From the NCBI RefSeq assembly GCF_001642955.1, contig NZ_LWSK01000011.1, positions 1-64,000 on the forward strand: 64,000 nt of DNA, in the 5' to 3' direction. The stretch is from Rubripirellula obstinata (GTDB lineage: Bacteria; Planctomycetota; Planctomycetia; Pirellulales; Pirellulaceae). This document shows, in pieces, positions 17,741 to 26,218 of this stretch. Numbering within the stretch: position 1 is the stretch's first letter; each line of letters opens with the position of its first letter. Position numbers and translations under genes: made by a program. Below the pieces are notes generated by a model. The model had not been told where the DNA came from and made no database searches. It saw only the letters and a list, made by a program, of their open reading frames with translations.

Positions 17741-18048
17741 CAACCAAGCGAAAATAGTTCATCCTCGACGCGCGATAGTTCCCTATCGCGGTCGAGCCGT
17801 GCAAGTGTGACCGGTCCCGCTTTGGTGTCGGGATCGCCGCCCGCTTTCGCTACCGCGATACGATCGAAAAACGCAACCAATGCGGCGCGACTTGTTCGGT
17901 AGCAACCCATCGCGAAACTACAATCGAGTCGGACGCCAGCAATCCCGCGTTTTCGCCACTTGTGAACGGTCCCAAGGTGGGGACGTTCACCGGTTAGCTC
18001 TTCGACCACGTCGGGAACATCCGACATTCTCAACAATGCTGGTTCCAT
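17737..18048 (-). CDS. DUF1580 domain protein, HTH-type
   Basis: A 103-residue protein matching DUF1580, a family seen almost only in planctomycetes and often beside integrases. The pattern resembles an excisionase/MerR-type winged helix: GERPHLGTVHKWRKRGIAGVRL (DNA-contact region, about residues 21-42), then SRAALVAFFDR. It ends with a short acidic tail. Position next to the integrase suggests a recombination directionality factor or element regulator; this is inference. It is the last gene of the leftward set that begins at 22437. Confidence 0.8.
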   Translation of the reverse strand: MEPALLRMSDVPDVVEELTGERPHLGTVHKWRKRGIAGVRLDCSFAMGCYRTSRAALVAFFDRIAVAKAGGDPDTKAGPVTLARLDRDRELSRVEDELFSLGC

Positions 18049-18215
18049 CGTTTGCAGTTCCGTTTGATCGCTTGCAAGATCGGCAAGCGGTGTAGGTTAA
18101 AATAGCGCCGCCGCCCGTAGACGACGACGCTTTCGGCAAAATGCCGAATCCGATTTGTTAGAAGACCGGGACGGGATACCCGTCGGCATGAATCGGGCAC
18201 CCGGTCCCGCCCCGG

Positions 18216-18635
18216 TCACAATGTCTTCGCCGCGTTTTTGCGTTGGCGGTCGCCGCGAACGGTTTTGACGGCTTCGGTGATTCCCGCGCCGATCTCTAGC
18301 AGTATGTCGGGATCGGTTACGCCGTGATGCTCAAGCGTCGTCGCGACGACAACGCCGATTCGTTCGGCAATCGCTACTAGGTCGTCTAGGTTCAGATAGT
18401 GCGCCGACCGCAACCGCCTTTGCTCTTCGGCTTTTGTTAGGCTTGCGATTGTGCGCATTAACTGGGCAGCTAGCCCGGGGGAATTTTGGTCGATCGCTTG
18501 GTTTGTCATCAATCGACAAAGCGCTATCTCGTGTTCCAAGTTGGTCGGTTCGGTTGTCGACCGTAGCTCTTCGACCCTCTGATTGCTTTCGGCGTTTGCA
18601 AGTTTCCAGGCGTCGCCGCTGTTGATTAGTTGCAT
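18216..18635 (-). CDS. Hypothetical protein, helical
   Basis: A 139-residue, predicted all-alpha, soluble protein. The central LMRTIASLTKAEEQRRLRSA and HYLNLDDLVAIAERIGVVV segments recall the pattern of some phage terminase small-subunit-like proteins, but the resemblance is weak and I make no functional call. It sits in the leftward gene set behind the helicase, 32 bases after the preceding gene. A GC-rich inverted repeat (GACCGGG/CCCGGTC, about 18163-18207) follows its stop and may be a terminator. Confidence 0.65.
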   Translation of the reverse strand: MQLINSGDAWKLANAESNQRVEELRSTTEPTNLEHEIALCRLMTNQAIDQNSPGLAAQLMRTIASLTKAEEQRRLRSAHYLNLDDLVAIAERIGVVVATTLEHHGVTDPDILLEIGAGITEAVKTVRGDRQRKNAAKTL

Positions 18636-18667
18636 CCGATAGCCCTTCGATTAGTCGGTTTGTAAAA

Positions 18668-19321
18668 TCAAGAATCAAGTTGTGATTGCAAACCACGGAT
18701 TTGCTCCTCAATCTGTAGACGTTTAATCTGGTCGCGTTCGGCTACCGCGTATTCGTGATCCTCGATCATGCCGCGCGTTAGTTCAAGGTCGCCGACCTTC
18801 GCGGTTTCGTGGATGAAGTTGACCGCCTGCCATTCTGTTTCATCGGCTTCGGGGTTCCATCGCGCCGCCTCGACAAGTCCCGCCGACTTTTCGACTAGCT
18901 CTACCCGTTCGGGGTCCGCGTGGAACGCTTCAACCCGCTTTTGTAGTTCGGTCGTCGTCGCGGTTTCGTCGGCTTTGCGTTGCAACATCTGTTCGTAGCT
19001 TTCCGGTTTGTTCGCCCGACGGTACGCGAGCAACTTTTCGTAGATGTTGGTCGGTTCGTCGCTTGACCCCGGAACCAGGGAAACGACTTTTCGCGTTTCG
19101 TCGCGAATCCGTTCCCGACCCGACCGGGTATCGACCCGGTCAGCTAGAGACCCTTTGCGAAAGTCGTTTTCAGTGAGCGGACGCCCCGCCATCGCTTCGG
19201 CTTCGGCCATCGCTTTAGCTTCCGATGCCTCGGCATGGTGGCGGTTGTCGTAACGACGCCGCGTGAACGTCGAGTAGAAATTGTCGTCTTGATTGTTTTG
19301 GATTAGCAAAGTTGTCTCCAT
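18668..19321 (-). CDS. Hypothetical protein, charged helical
   Basis: A protein of about 217 residues with ATG at 19321 (an upstream in-frame start at 19345 is possible). It is rich in Glu, Arg and Ala with coiled-coil-like stretches (ASEAKAMAEAEAMAGR near the N-terminus; an Asp/Glu/Lys-rich middle; the C-terminal IKRLQIEEQIRGLQSQL). Its start overlaps the end of the helicase gene by 19 bases, so it is probably translated with it. No family recognised. The pattern would suit a structural or accessory replication protein, but nothing shows this. Confidence 0.65.
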   Translation of the reverse strand: METTLLIQNNQDDNFYSTFTRRRYDNRHHAEASEAKAMAEAEAMAGRPLTENDFRKGSLADRVDTRSGRERIRDETRKVVSLVPGSSDEPTNIYEKLLAYRRANKPESYEQMLQRKADETATTTELQKRVEAFHADPERVELVEKSAGLVEAARWNPEADETEWQAVNFIHETAKVGDLELTRGMIEDHEYAVAERDQIKRLQIEEQIRGLQSQLDS

Positions 19322-21108
19322 TTGGTTTTGTCGGTTTGTTCGCACCCATAGCCGCGTAATTTCTTGCCGAGCGCCGCAGGTGTCGCGACGGCGTCGCGGT
19401 CGATTAGCTGGACCGCGTCGAATAGTTCTTTCGCCGTAAACTCGGTCCCCATCGTCGCCGCGATAGCGTCGCCGATGGGGTCATAAATGGCGTCGTCAAA
19501 AACGTCGGTTCGCAACGCGGGAAGGGTCAGCCGATGGGATGATTCGATAGCCGGGGTGTCGAGCAAGAATCCCAAGTATTGGGGCAGCTCTTCGGTTAGT
19601 CGGGCCGTGATGGTTTCGCGATCGATTTGGTTCTCTTTTGCAATCGCGGGAACCCGCCAAGCCGTCACGCGAGTATCGCCGCGAAAGATCGGCAGAGCGT
19701 CGACGTTATTTGTCGTTTGTATCCAATGGGAATAGTTCGGGACCGCGTAGCCGTCCGAATACAAACGGCGGATAACGATCTCTTTCCCCGTGATGAATTT
19801 TTTTAGTCGATCGTAGGCGGTCCCACTCGCCCCGATGTTGGTTTCTTCAATCACGCAAAGTATCGCGCCTTCCATCGAAGCGTTAAAGCCCGACGATGAC
19901 CGTAGGGCTTCGTCGATCTCCGCATATCCGCCCCGCATACATAGGGCGGTCGATTCGTGAAAAGCCGACTTGCCGCCCTCTTGAGGCCCAACGATGCCAA
20001 GATAGGGCAGCGGTTTATCGGGCCGTTGAAACAAGCAACGCACCCAGGCTATCAAGTAGTCTGGACCGGTTTGGATTCCTAAGGCTTTGCAATCGGTCGA
20101 CGCCGCTACCGCTTCGTCCAGTGGCGCGCCGCAATGATCTAGGATCATTGCGAACGTCGGGCAATCGTCCAGGGTTCCCGCTTGGGGTTCGGTGGCAAAC
20201 TGCGCCGCGTGCATCGCGTGGACCCGGTGCCCGCCAGGGTATTCGCCTTTGAACGGGACATGCGAATATGACCACGGGCGGTTAGTCGCCCGACGGACGT
20301 GATATTCCGCGTCTAAGCCGTAGTCGGTCAGCGAATCTATTAGCTCTTGGCGTGTCCCGTGACGTAGGACGCCGTCGCGGTCAAAGTAGACGTGATCGGT
20401 GTTTTTGATTCCGTCGCGTTTGTAAATACGCGCGGTGAAGTCGGTGTTTTCCGGTGCGGTCGGGTCGTCGATGAAGCGCACCCACTTTCGACCGTCGACG
20501 CCCCATAGCCGGGGCGGTTCGCCGTCGCCCGCTTTGGTCGATAGCCGTAGTTTGCGTTTGCGTTTCTTGCGCTCGATTGTGACGCCGGACGCTATCGGCG
20601 ACGGTTCGGCGTTCAACGCTTCCAAGAACGCGGGTAGGGTTCCGCTTGGCGCGAAGTAGCCGTTTTCGGTTTGGACGCACCCGGCATAGTGCGCCGCTTT
20701 GTCGATGTCGGCGGCGACACCGAAGCGGCATCGGGTCCAACCGTTCGCCGATGTCGTCCAATACCCGACCGCTTCGGTGCATCCCTTGCCGAACCGGACC
20801 ACGGACCAGCCGCCCCCGCGAATCGGCCATATCATCACGTTCGGTTGATCGGGCCGCGTTCCCGGCGATATCGTCTTGAAAATGCCGGGCTTGTTTCGTT
20901 CCCGGTGGAGCGCGGCTAGCTTTACGGTGTGGGTTTTCGCGCAACCGTCGGAGTCGATCGACGCACCCAAGAACGCTAGGTCGTCGCGTTGCTCTTCGGT
21001 CAATTCGACCGACCCGAAGATTGCCGATAGTTCGGCGTTTGATTCGGTCGGGGGCCAGTCGCCTACGTCGACGGTTTCGGTTGCTGGGCTTAGCAGTGCC
21101 ATAGCCAT
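19303..21108 (-). CDS. SF3-type (D5-like) helicase
   Basis: A 601-residue protein. The C-terminal half is a superfamily 3 helicase: Walker A GPQEGGKSAFHE (about residues 376-387), Walker B region AILCVIEETN (about 416-425) and a motif C-like HWIQTTNN, followed by an arginine-bearing VTAWRVP. The first 150 residues form the linker that in homologues joins a primase to the helicase. Proteins of this class unwind DNA at the origin of phages, plasmids and satellites. The AEP primase domain lies in the preceding gene, overlapping by 19 bases in the -1 frame, so the usual single polypeptide is split here. A purine-rich GGGGGGAAA lies seven bases before the ATG and could act as a ribosome site. Confidence 0.85.
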   Translation of the reverse strand: MAMALLSPATETVDVGDWPPTESNAELSAIFGSVELTEEQRDDLAFLGASIDSDGCAKTHTVKLAALHRERNKPGIFKTISPGTRPDQPNVMIWPIRGGGWSVVRFGKGCTEAVGYWTTSANGWTRCRFGVAADIDKAAHYAGCVQTENGYFAPSGTLPAFLEALNAEPSPIASGVTIERKKRKRKLRLSTKAGDGEPPRLWGVDGRKWVRFIDDPTAPENTDFTARIYKRDGIKNTDHVYFDRDGVLRHGTRQELIDSLTDYGLDAEYHVRRATNRPWSYSHVPFKGEYPGGHRVHAMHAAQFATEPQAGTLDDCPTFAMILDHCGAPLDEAVAASTDCKALGIQTGPDYLIAWVRCLFQRPDKPLPYLGIVGPQEGGKSAFHESTALCMRGGYAEIDEALRSSSGFNASMEGAILCVIEETNIGASGTAYDRLKKFITGKEIVIRRLYSDGYAVPNYSHWIQTTNNVDALPIFRGDTRVTAWRVPAIAKENQIDRETITARLTEELPQYLGFLLDTPAIESSHRLTLPALRTDVFDDAIYDPIGDAIAATMGTEFTAKELFDAVQLIDRDAVATPAALGKKLRGYGCEQTDKTKWRQLC

Positions 21109-21584
21109 AGATTTCCCCCCGCTACGTCGATGAATTTGGTAAGCCCCGCGTCGACCGATTCGACGACGTGGGCGGCTAGTTGGGTTAGTTGTGGTTTGGG
21201 AACGTCAACGAAGGGATTAAGCCGGATGATTCCGTGTAGGCCATCACCGCTAGTTGATTCGTATAGGTCGATAGCGGGATTCTTTGCCATGCGGTCGCGT
21301 AGCGCCGCTATGGTTGCGGCATCGAAGCCGCCGCCGTGGCTATCGCCGTCGATGTCGATCCCGATCCACTCCGCGCGGCCGGTCACGAAGTTGTAGCCCG
21401 TGCATCCGATGCGCTGGATGTCGTCGCCGTCGTACCACATCTCAGGGCGGGGCGTCTTCGCGTTTGCCCACTGGCATTTGCCGTCGTTGGTACGGATGCA
21501 CGTTTCTAGGTTTTTGTGCCAGTACCGCGTTTTCGGTTCTTGGTCGGCTTCGCAAATTTCGCCGACCCACTCAGTTAGGATCAT
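21090..21584 (-). CDS. AEP-type primase/polymerase domain protein
   Basis: A 164-residue protein; the ATG at 21584 follows a strong ribosome site (GAGGGG). Motifs of the archaeo-eukaryotic primase superfamily are present: DIDGD (acidic metal pair, about residue 77), the STSGDGLHG box (about 110-118), and a third acidic motif in FIDVAGG. The text then reads GGNLWLWH, a string usual just past the catalytic domain of planctomycete and phage primase-helicases, and stops. The helicase begins in the overlapping frame. A G-GGG-GGA heptamer at 21114-21120 is in the correct phase for a -1 shift into the helicase frame. Confidence 0.8.
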   Translation of the reverse strand: MILTEWVGEICEADQEPKTRYWHKNLETCIRTNDGKCQWANAKTPRPEMWYDGDDIQRIGCTGYNFVTGRAEWIGIDIDGDSHGGGFDAATIAALRDRMAKNPAIDLYESTSGDGLHGIIRLNPFVDVPKPQLTQLAAHVVESVDAGLTKFIDVAGGNLWLWHC

Positions 21585-21624
21585 GTTTTTCCCCTCTACA
21601 TATAGAGGTGATCGAGAGGGCGAC

Positions 21625-22437
21625 TTAGGAAACGTAATCCAGGATTTTCCTGAGATTTGTTTCAGCGCGGTTGATCCGGTTTCGGGCTTGGCGTTCCGTG
21701 ACGCCGAGCGTTTGGGCAACCGATCGACCGTACCGCAACGCTTCGACGACGACGCGGTCAGCGTCGTCCAGTTCTTCCAAAGCATCCCAAGGGGTGGCGC
21801 GTTCATTGCCGTCCGGGATGTTTGCGAACGTGTCGCGTTTCTCTTCGTCGGTCGCGTCTAGCGATTCGCACCGAACCGCCGCTAGTTTTTGGTAGTTCCG
21901 GGCAATACCCCGGACGCGGCGAAAGATCCCGTCGGAGTACGCGCCGTGTCCTAGCTCCCACTTCGGAATCGTCCGGAACGATGGTTCGTCGTCCAGGTGT
22001 CCGGGGGCTTCGATAACTAGATCGGGGAAACGGTCGGCAGGGTGAATCCGCTTATCGTCGCGTTTCTTGTTTAGTCGTTCGGCGACATACCCGATGGCAT
22101 CGCCGCTGATGGTGTGAGCCGTCGCCGCTAGTAGATATGGGATGGCTTCGGAATCTCCGGCCCGACGGGCTTCGTCTATCGCTTCGACGAAGTGGGGCAC
22201 CGCTAGTAGACCGGTCGGCTTACGTTCAAAGGTGGTCAGGTTCGGCCAACGGAGCGGGCCGTATAGGCCAGCGCTTACCGCCTCTTTCAAGGCTTCCACG
22301 GGCCGCATGGCGGGCCGCAGGGCTTCGGCGACTATGTCACCCGCGATTATCTCGCGAAGTTGATAGGCGACGGTCAGATATTCGTAGGCATCGTTGACGC
22401 CTTCGTTTTCGGCTAGGTCTAGTTCGTAGTGACGCAC
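21625..22437 (-). CDS. Sigma-70 region 4-like DNA-binding protein
   Basis: A 270-residue protein. The C-terminal 55 residues (ALEELDDADRVVVEALRYGR, then SVAQTLGVTERQARNRINRA) form a sigma region 4-type helix-turn-helix. The rest is helical and does not show a recognisable region 2, so it is more likely a phage-type late regulator or accessory than a full sigma factor. It is the first gene of the leftward set that includes the primase and helicase, and the repeat cluster lies directly upstream. A role in controlling that set is inferred. Confidence 0.65.
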   Translation of the reverse strand: MRHYELDLAENEGVNDAYEYLTVAYQLREIIAGDIVAEALRPAMRPVEALKEAVSAGLYGPLRWPNLTTFERKPTGLLAVPHFVEAIDEARRAGDSEAIPYLLAATAHTISGDAIGYVAERLNKKRDDKRIHPADRFPDLVIEAPGHLDDEPSFRTIPKWELGHGAYSDGIFRRVRGIARNYQKLAAVRCESLDATDEEKRDTFANIPDGNERATPWDALEELDDADRVVVEALRYGRSVAQTLGVTERQARNRINRAETNLRKILDYVS

Positions 22438-22559
22438 GGGCGCGGTTCTCCATTCGCGGAATAGCTTGGTAACTTTCCCGATGGATCGGCGCGCAGCGTT
22501 CCTAGTCTTTTGTCGCTTGATTGTTCATCGGCACAATCGGAGCGATGGGGCAAGCAAAA

Positions 22560-22890
22560 TTTCAAGAAAAACGGGTTAGGCGGGCAGCTTGGCGGGCAGA
22601 GGGGAGCAGAATCGGGCAGCTTTTGACCTGCCCGCCGTCAAAAATACCGTAAAAACCGGGGTCAAACGCCCTTCGGGCGGGCAGGGTGAGCAGTTTTCTA
22701 TAACTTGTGTGGAAAATGAAAAATGAAAAATGAAGAGAGGGGAGAGAAGTAGAGAACCCTAGAAGAGTTGTCGAAACCTGCCCGCCCTGCCCGCCAAAAC
22801 ACGGTTTCACCCCGTAAAACACGGGAAAAACGACGGCGGGCAGCCTTTTTCCTGCCCGATTCTGCCCGCATCCCGCCCGCCGTTGCCATG
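22560..22890. other. CTGCCCGCC repeat cluster, candidate replication origin of element 1
   Basis: A non-coding stretch with about ten copies of CTGCCCGCC or its inverse GGCGGGCAG and close variants, in both orientations, around a purine/AT-rich stretch (GAAAAATGAAAAATGAAGAG, 22714-22733). It sits between the replication gene set and the divergent genes. Iteron-like arrays by a replication module commonly mark origins or control sites. Open frames across it are low-complexity translations of the repeats. Confidence 0.5.
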
Positions 22891-22925
22891 CCCGGCACCA
22901 CGTCGGAACAGCGAAAAACGCCTTG

Positions 22926-23372
22926 TTAGCGCGCGAAGATTTGGTCACACGGCGCGTCAAAATAAGACCAACCGTTAAGATCGAAAAAACCGTCAATAGC
23001 GTCATAAATGGTCGTCCGATCGACGCCGACCGCCGACGCTGCAGCGCGTACCGACGGGAAGCTAACGCGGTCGTCGCCACGAACGGCAATCACGGGCCGC
23101 GTTGCGGGTATCTCGATCATCGACGAAACGCCCGCCAACGCTTTCAATCGCATACGGCGAACCGATCGGCAAGCCGACCGCGCCATTGAAGAGAACGGAA
23201 CGTAGCGCCACGATAGCGGGGGCGGTTCGTCCAGCGAACGTAGCCAAAGGAAAAGCGGGTTGCCGACCATGAACCGCCGATCCCAAGCGCGTATCCACGG
23301 CTTACCGTCGCCGTAGCCGACGAAACGGGGTTCACAAGTTACGGAGTCGATGAATTCAAATACCTGGGACAT
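22926..23372 (-). CDS. GIY-YIG-like / NUMOD1-like small protein
   Basis: A 148-residue protein in two parts. Residues 1-50 (VFEFIDSVTCEPRFVGYG, then PWIRAWDRR) follow the spacing of a degenerate GIY-YIG nuclease core, with VGYG in place of YIG and a following Arg. Residues 105-140 (SFPSVRAAASAVGVDRTTIY, then DGFFDLNGWSY) match NUMOD1, a DNA-binding helix used by homing endonucleases. The catalytic Tyr/Glu positions are not convincing, so it may be a DNA-binding regulator derived from a homing nuclease. It is divergent from the serine recombinase gene. Confidence 0.6.
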   Translation of the reverse strand: MSQVFEFIDSVTCEPRFVGYGDGKPWIRAWDRRFMVGNPLFLWLRSLDEPPPLSWRYVPFSSMARSACRSVRRMRLKALAGVSSMIEIPATRPVIAVRGDDRVSFPSVRAAASAVGVDRTTIYDAIDGFFDLNGWSYFDAPCDQIFAR

Positions 23373-23474
23373 AGCTTGTTAAATTTAGGGTAACGCCCGG
23401 CGCAACCGGACGCGAAGTGAAAAACGCCGTGAAAATCAGCGTCTAAAAAATTGATAGTTGGCGTTTTGAAAGTA

Positions 23475-23489
23475 GGTTTAGAGTAAACC
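23475..23489. promoter_or_regulatory. Inverted repeat upstream of serine recombinase
   Basis: GGTTTA-GAG-TAAACC, a six-base perfect inverted repeat ending 23 bases before the ATG at 23513, in the divergent intergenic region 23373-23512. Position and symmetry suit an operator or a resolvase subsite; not proven. Confidence 0.4.
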
Positions 23490-23512
23490 CTATTCCTAAC
23501 AAGAAACGCACC

Positions 23513-24112
23513 ATGAAAAACAGAAACATCATTGCCGCCTATCTTCGATGCTCTTCCGACGACCAATCGACCGAAGCGCAGCGGGCAGACCTAGAACGCT
23601 ACCTAGAACGCGAAGGATTCGACCTATCCCGCGTTCAATGGTTCATCGACGAAGGGACAACGGGCGACAATCTGGATCGGCCCGCGTTTGAAGAGCTAGA
23701 CCGTCTAATAGCTAACGGCGCGGTCGCTACCGTCGTCGTTTGGAAACTCGATCGTCTAAGCCGTTCGATGATCGACGGGCTTACGACCGTCTCCAGGTGG
23801 CTTGAATCGGGGGTACGGTTCGTTTCGACGACTCAGGCTTTCGACTTTCGCGGGACGATCGGCAAAATGGTTGCCGCGCTATGCTTCGGCTTCGCGGAGA
23901 TTGAACAACAAAGCCGACGTGAACGCCAAGCCGTCGGGATTCAACACGCGAAAGCAAACGGAACCTACAAAGGTCGGGCGAAGGGAGCAACGAAAGCGGG
24001 CGTCGATCCGTCGCGGGCGAAAGAGCTACGGTCAAAGGGTTTGACGTTTAGGGAAATAGCCGCCGCGCTTGGCGTGTCGGCACCCACGGCGCGTTCCTAC
24101 TGTATGGCCTAA
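23513..24112 (+). CDS. Serine recombinase (resolvase/invertase family)
   Basis: A 199-residue protein with the small serine recombinase layout. The nucleophile S14 lies in AYLRCSSDDQSTEAQ, then comes VVVWKLDRLSRSM (conserved arginines, about residues 80-92). The E-helix follows, and a C-terminal helix-turn-helix (TFREIAAALGVSAPTARSY, about 178-196). Such proteins resolve multimers or invert segments. Within an element that may replicate, multimer resolution is the simplest reading. The element also has its tyrosine integrase, so this is a second, separate recombination function. Confidence 0.9.
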   Translation: MKNRNIIAAYLRCSSDDQSTEAQRADLERYLEREGFDLSRVQWFIDEGTTGDNLDRPAFEELDRLIANGAVATVVVWKLDRLSRSMIDGLTTVSRWLESGVRFVSTTQAFDFRGTIGKMVAALCFGFAEIEQQSRRERQAVGIQHAKANGTYKGRAKGATKAGVDPSRAKELRSKGLTFREIAAALGVSAPTARSYCMA

Positions 24113-24488
24113 CGCTTCGCGGGGCTTCATTCCCGCAACACGAACGGCCCGTAGCGTCGAAGCTACGGCCCGCCGTCGCGTATCTCTTTCGCGGTCGCTG
24201 TTCTTTTCGACCGCCGACCGGCCCCCGGCCCGCCGATCATCGGCCCGCTTCCCCTTCGATGCTGGTTCATCGGGCGTCGAATTGACGCCGAAACGACGTT
24301 TTCGGGACCACCGCAAACCCGCCTAGCTTCGTCGGTATCGACCGATCGGCGTTGCCCGATTCATTCCCCGCGTTTCCTCAAACGAAGCGACGCGGGGCCG
24401 GGGGTGGGTCAAAATCGGGCCGCGCAACCGGCATAGTATAGCGCGCGCCTCTATAGCTCTTTTGTCGGTGGTTGCGCCGACGAAAAAC
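24113..24488. other. Non-coding GC-rich stretch
   Basis: No supported gene. Several short inverted repeats are present (for example CGCCGATCATCGGC near 24231). It lies between the ends of two convergent genes and may hold their terminators. Confidence 0.4.
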
Positions 24489-24881
24489 CTACTGCCGCGT
24501 CAGTATCGGTTCGCGTAGATCGAAAAGCGTATTGCACGCTTGGACGATCAGCGCCGCCGCGTACCCTTTGCTGGTTACCGTTTCGGCAAGCGGCCGACCG
24601 AAAGCGCCGTTCGTAAGTGTTCCTTCGTCGTTCCAAAACACTTGGCGTAGAAGCCGATTCGATTCAATCACTTGCAGTTCACCGCAAAGCGAACCAGCCG
24701 AACCGCGTAACCGATAGACGCAGCGGAGCAACCGACCGCCGATCGAGATAACCAGGGTGTCGGCGTGTCGCTTGACACGGAACGCGCGTAACCCATGAAC
24801 CGCGTTGATGACGTTTTTGAAAAGTTGGTCGGCTATGTTTTGATGCTTTGCGGCTACCGCCGCTACTTTGGTTTCCTTCAT
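24489..24881 (-). CDS. Hypothetical protein
   Basis: A 130-residue alpha/beta protein starting MKETKVAAVAAKHQNIADQL. Alternating beta-like segments (TLVISIGGRLLRCVYRL, about residues 42-58, and GSLCGELQVIES) suggest a small compact domain; there is no membrane segment. It is divergent from the restriction nuclease gene with 182 bases between, which hold an inverted repeat. A regulatory or accessory role for the R-M locus is possible but unsupported by motif. Confidence 0.6.
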   Translation of the reverse strand: MKETKVAAVAAKHQNIADQLFKNVINAVHGLRAFRVKRHADTLVISIGGRLLRCVYRLRGSAGSLCGELQVIESNRLLRQVFWNDEGTLTNGAFGRPLAETVTSKGYAAALIVQACNTLFDLREPILTRQ

Positions 24882-24972
24882 GGATTCCCTTTGGGTTGTG
24901 GGTCAAGCGTTGACCCGTATCGAGAAACCGACGGACGTTTTACGCACCCCGCCGATCATGGCTATTGATTGA

Positions 24973-24992
24973 GCGTTTTACGATTAAAACGC
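24973..24992. promoter_or_regulatory. Inverted repeat in R-M upstream region
   Basis: GCGTTTTA-N4-TAAAACGC, an eight-base perfect inverted repeat 71 bases before the nuclease ATG at 25064. A candidate operator for the divergent genes. Confidence 0.4.
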
Positions 24993-25063
24993 CGTTTTGA
25001 TCTATCGCCGTCGTCCCGTTCCCGTGTAACGGAAGTTTTTGTTTCTAGCACGACGGAACGACA

Positions 25064-26218
25064 ATGAAATATATTGACAGCGGAAGTCAGCAACCCGGTA
25101 GTTACCTCGTCGATTTCCTAGACGAAAATTTGCTTGCCGATTCGCGGGGCGTCTGGTTTCAATTCGGATTCTTTTCAACGGGTGCCCTTTCGCCGTATGA
25201 AAGCGAACTAGCAAAACTTCGATCGTCCGACGCCAAGATATGTGCAGTGGTTGGATCAAACGGACGGTCGCTAGGCGAGCAAGATCTTGCCTACCTACTC
25301 GGCCAGGTCGAGCCGTGCGGTACTCGGCAGCTTCGGGTTGTGGCGTTCAACAACGCTCAGTTTCACGCCAAGACGATCGTAATTCAACGCGAGGACGATT
25401 CGTTCGCTGCCTATGTCGGATCGTCAAATTTCACCCAAGGCGGAGTCGGTCGAAATTCGGAAGCGGGCATAATTCTTGACACGGTGGAAAATGACCCTAA
25501 AGCCGTCATCGATGACATAGTTAGCTCGACCCAATACTGGGTGGAGGAGGATACGAAGTACAGTGTCGCCATCGAATCTAGCGACGACATAGCCGCTCTA
25601 ATTGAACGAAAGGTGATTGCAAGAAATAGCGAGCGAAGCAAAGAGCAAGAGCGAAGCGAAGAGCGAAGCGAAAACGCAGAAGGGCTCTCGGGGCGTCGAC
25701 AAAAGCGCTCAAAAAACGCCGCGTCGCAAAAGGGCAATCGAAGTACACGACGCCCAGTTGAGTCACCTCCAGTAATTAGCGGGAAAGTCGTTCATACTTG
25801 GTATAAGCAGATGCGATCATCGGACGCCCAGCGTGTCGGCGCAAACACGAACCCAACGGGAAAGCTTCGGCTAGCCCAGGCTGGACATGCTATCAATGCT
25901 TCGACTTACTTTCGCCAAACACTCTTTGGCGACGCAGAATGGAGCAAGCTAACCAGAAGAGGCAAGACCTACGAAATTGCTAGAATTCCGTTTCAAGTAA
26001 GCTTTCGCGGAGAAGAATTGGGACGCCTTGAGTTGATGGTGGATCACGCCCCGCACCGGATCGCATCACAAGCGAACATCCCAACGGTTCTGGCTTGGGG
26101 GCCGGTGTTAGGTAATCGACTTAGAAATAACGACTGCGTCGGGGACTGGGTGGTCATTCAGCAAACGGATAGCGGCGAACACCTTCTAGAGATTACTCAA
26201 AGCGAACCGATGCTATGA
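25064..26218 (+). CDS. PLD-superfamily restriction endonuclease (NgoFVII/BfiI-like)
   Basis: A 384-residue protein. The N-terminal domain (about 1-165) has the single PLD active site used by BfiI-type nucleases: H101-x-K103, then GSSN (G119-N122) and E133. The dimer of such a domain cuts DNA without metal. A low-complexity, charged linker (about residues 187-225, built from repeated GAGCGAAGC DNA) joins it to a C-terminal domain (about 240-380). That domain reads VHTWYKQMRSSDAQ and STYFRQTLFGDAEW, resembling the B3-like recognition domain of this family. The convergent methylase gene overlaps by six bases. The recognition sequence cannot be predicted. BfiI/NgoFVII relatives with metal-independent cleavage are the reference. 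Confidence 0.82.
   Translation: MKYIDSGSQQPGSYLVDFLDENLLADSRGVWFQFGFFSTGALSPYESELAKLRSSDAKICAVVGSNGRSLGEQDLAYLLGQVEPCGTRQLRVVAFNNAQFHAKTIVIQREDDSFAAYVGSSNFTQGGVGRNSEAGIILDTVENDPKAVIDDIVSSTQYWVEEDTKYSVAIESSDDIAALIERKVIARNSERSKEQERSEERSENAEGLSGRRQKRSKNAASQKGNRSTRRPVESPPVISGKVVHTWYKQMRSSDAQRVGANTNPTGKLRLAQAGHAINASTYFRQTLFGDAEWSKLTRRGKTYEIARIPFQVSFRGEELGRLELMVDHAPHRIASQANIPTVLAWGPVLGNRLRNNDCVGDWVVIQQTDSGEHLLEITQSEPML

Noticed and set aside
22562-23089. 175-residue minus-strand frame
   Set aside because: It crosses the CTGCCCGCC repeat cluster, has low-complexity composition and overlaps the better-supported gene at 22926-23372 in another frame.
25620-25700. Repeated GAGCGAAGC as an independent repeat element
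   Set aside because: It lies in frame in the nuclease gene and encodes a charged linker; it is better explained as low-complexity coding sequence.
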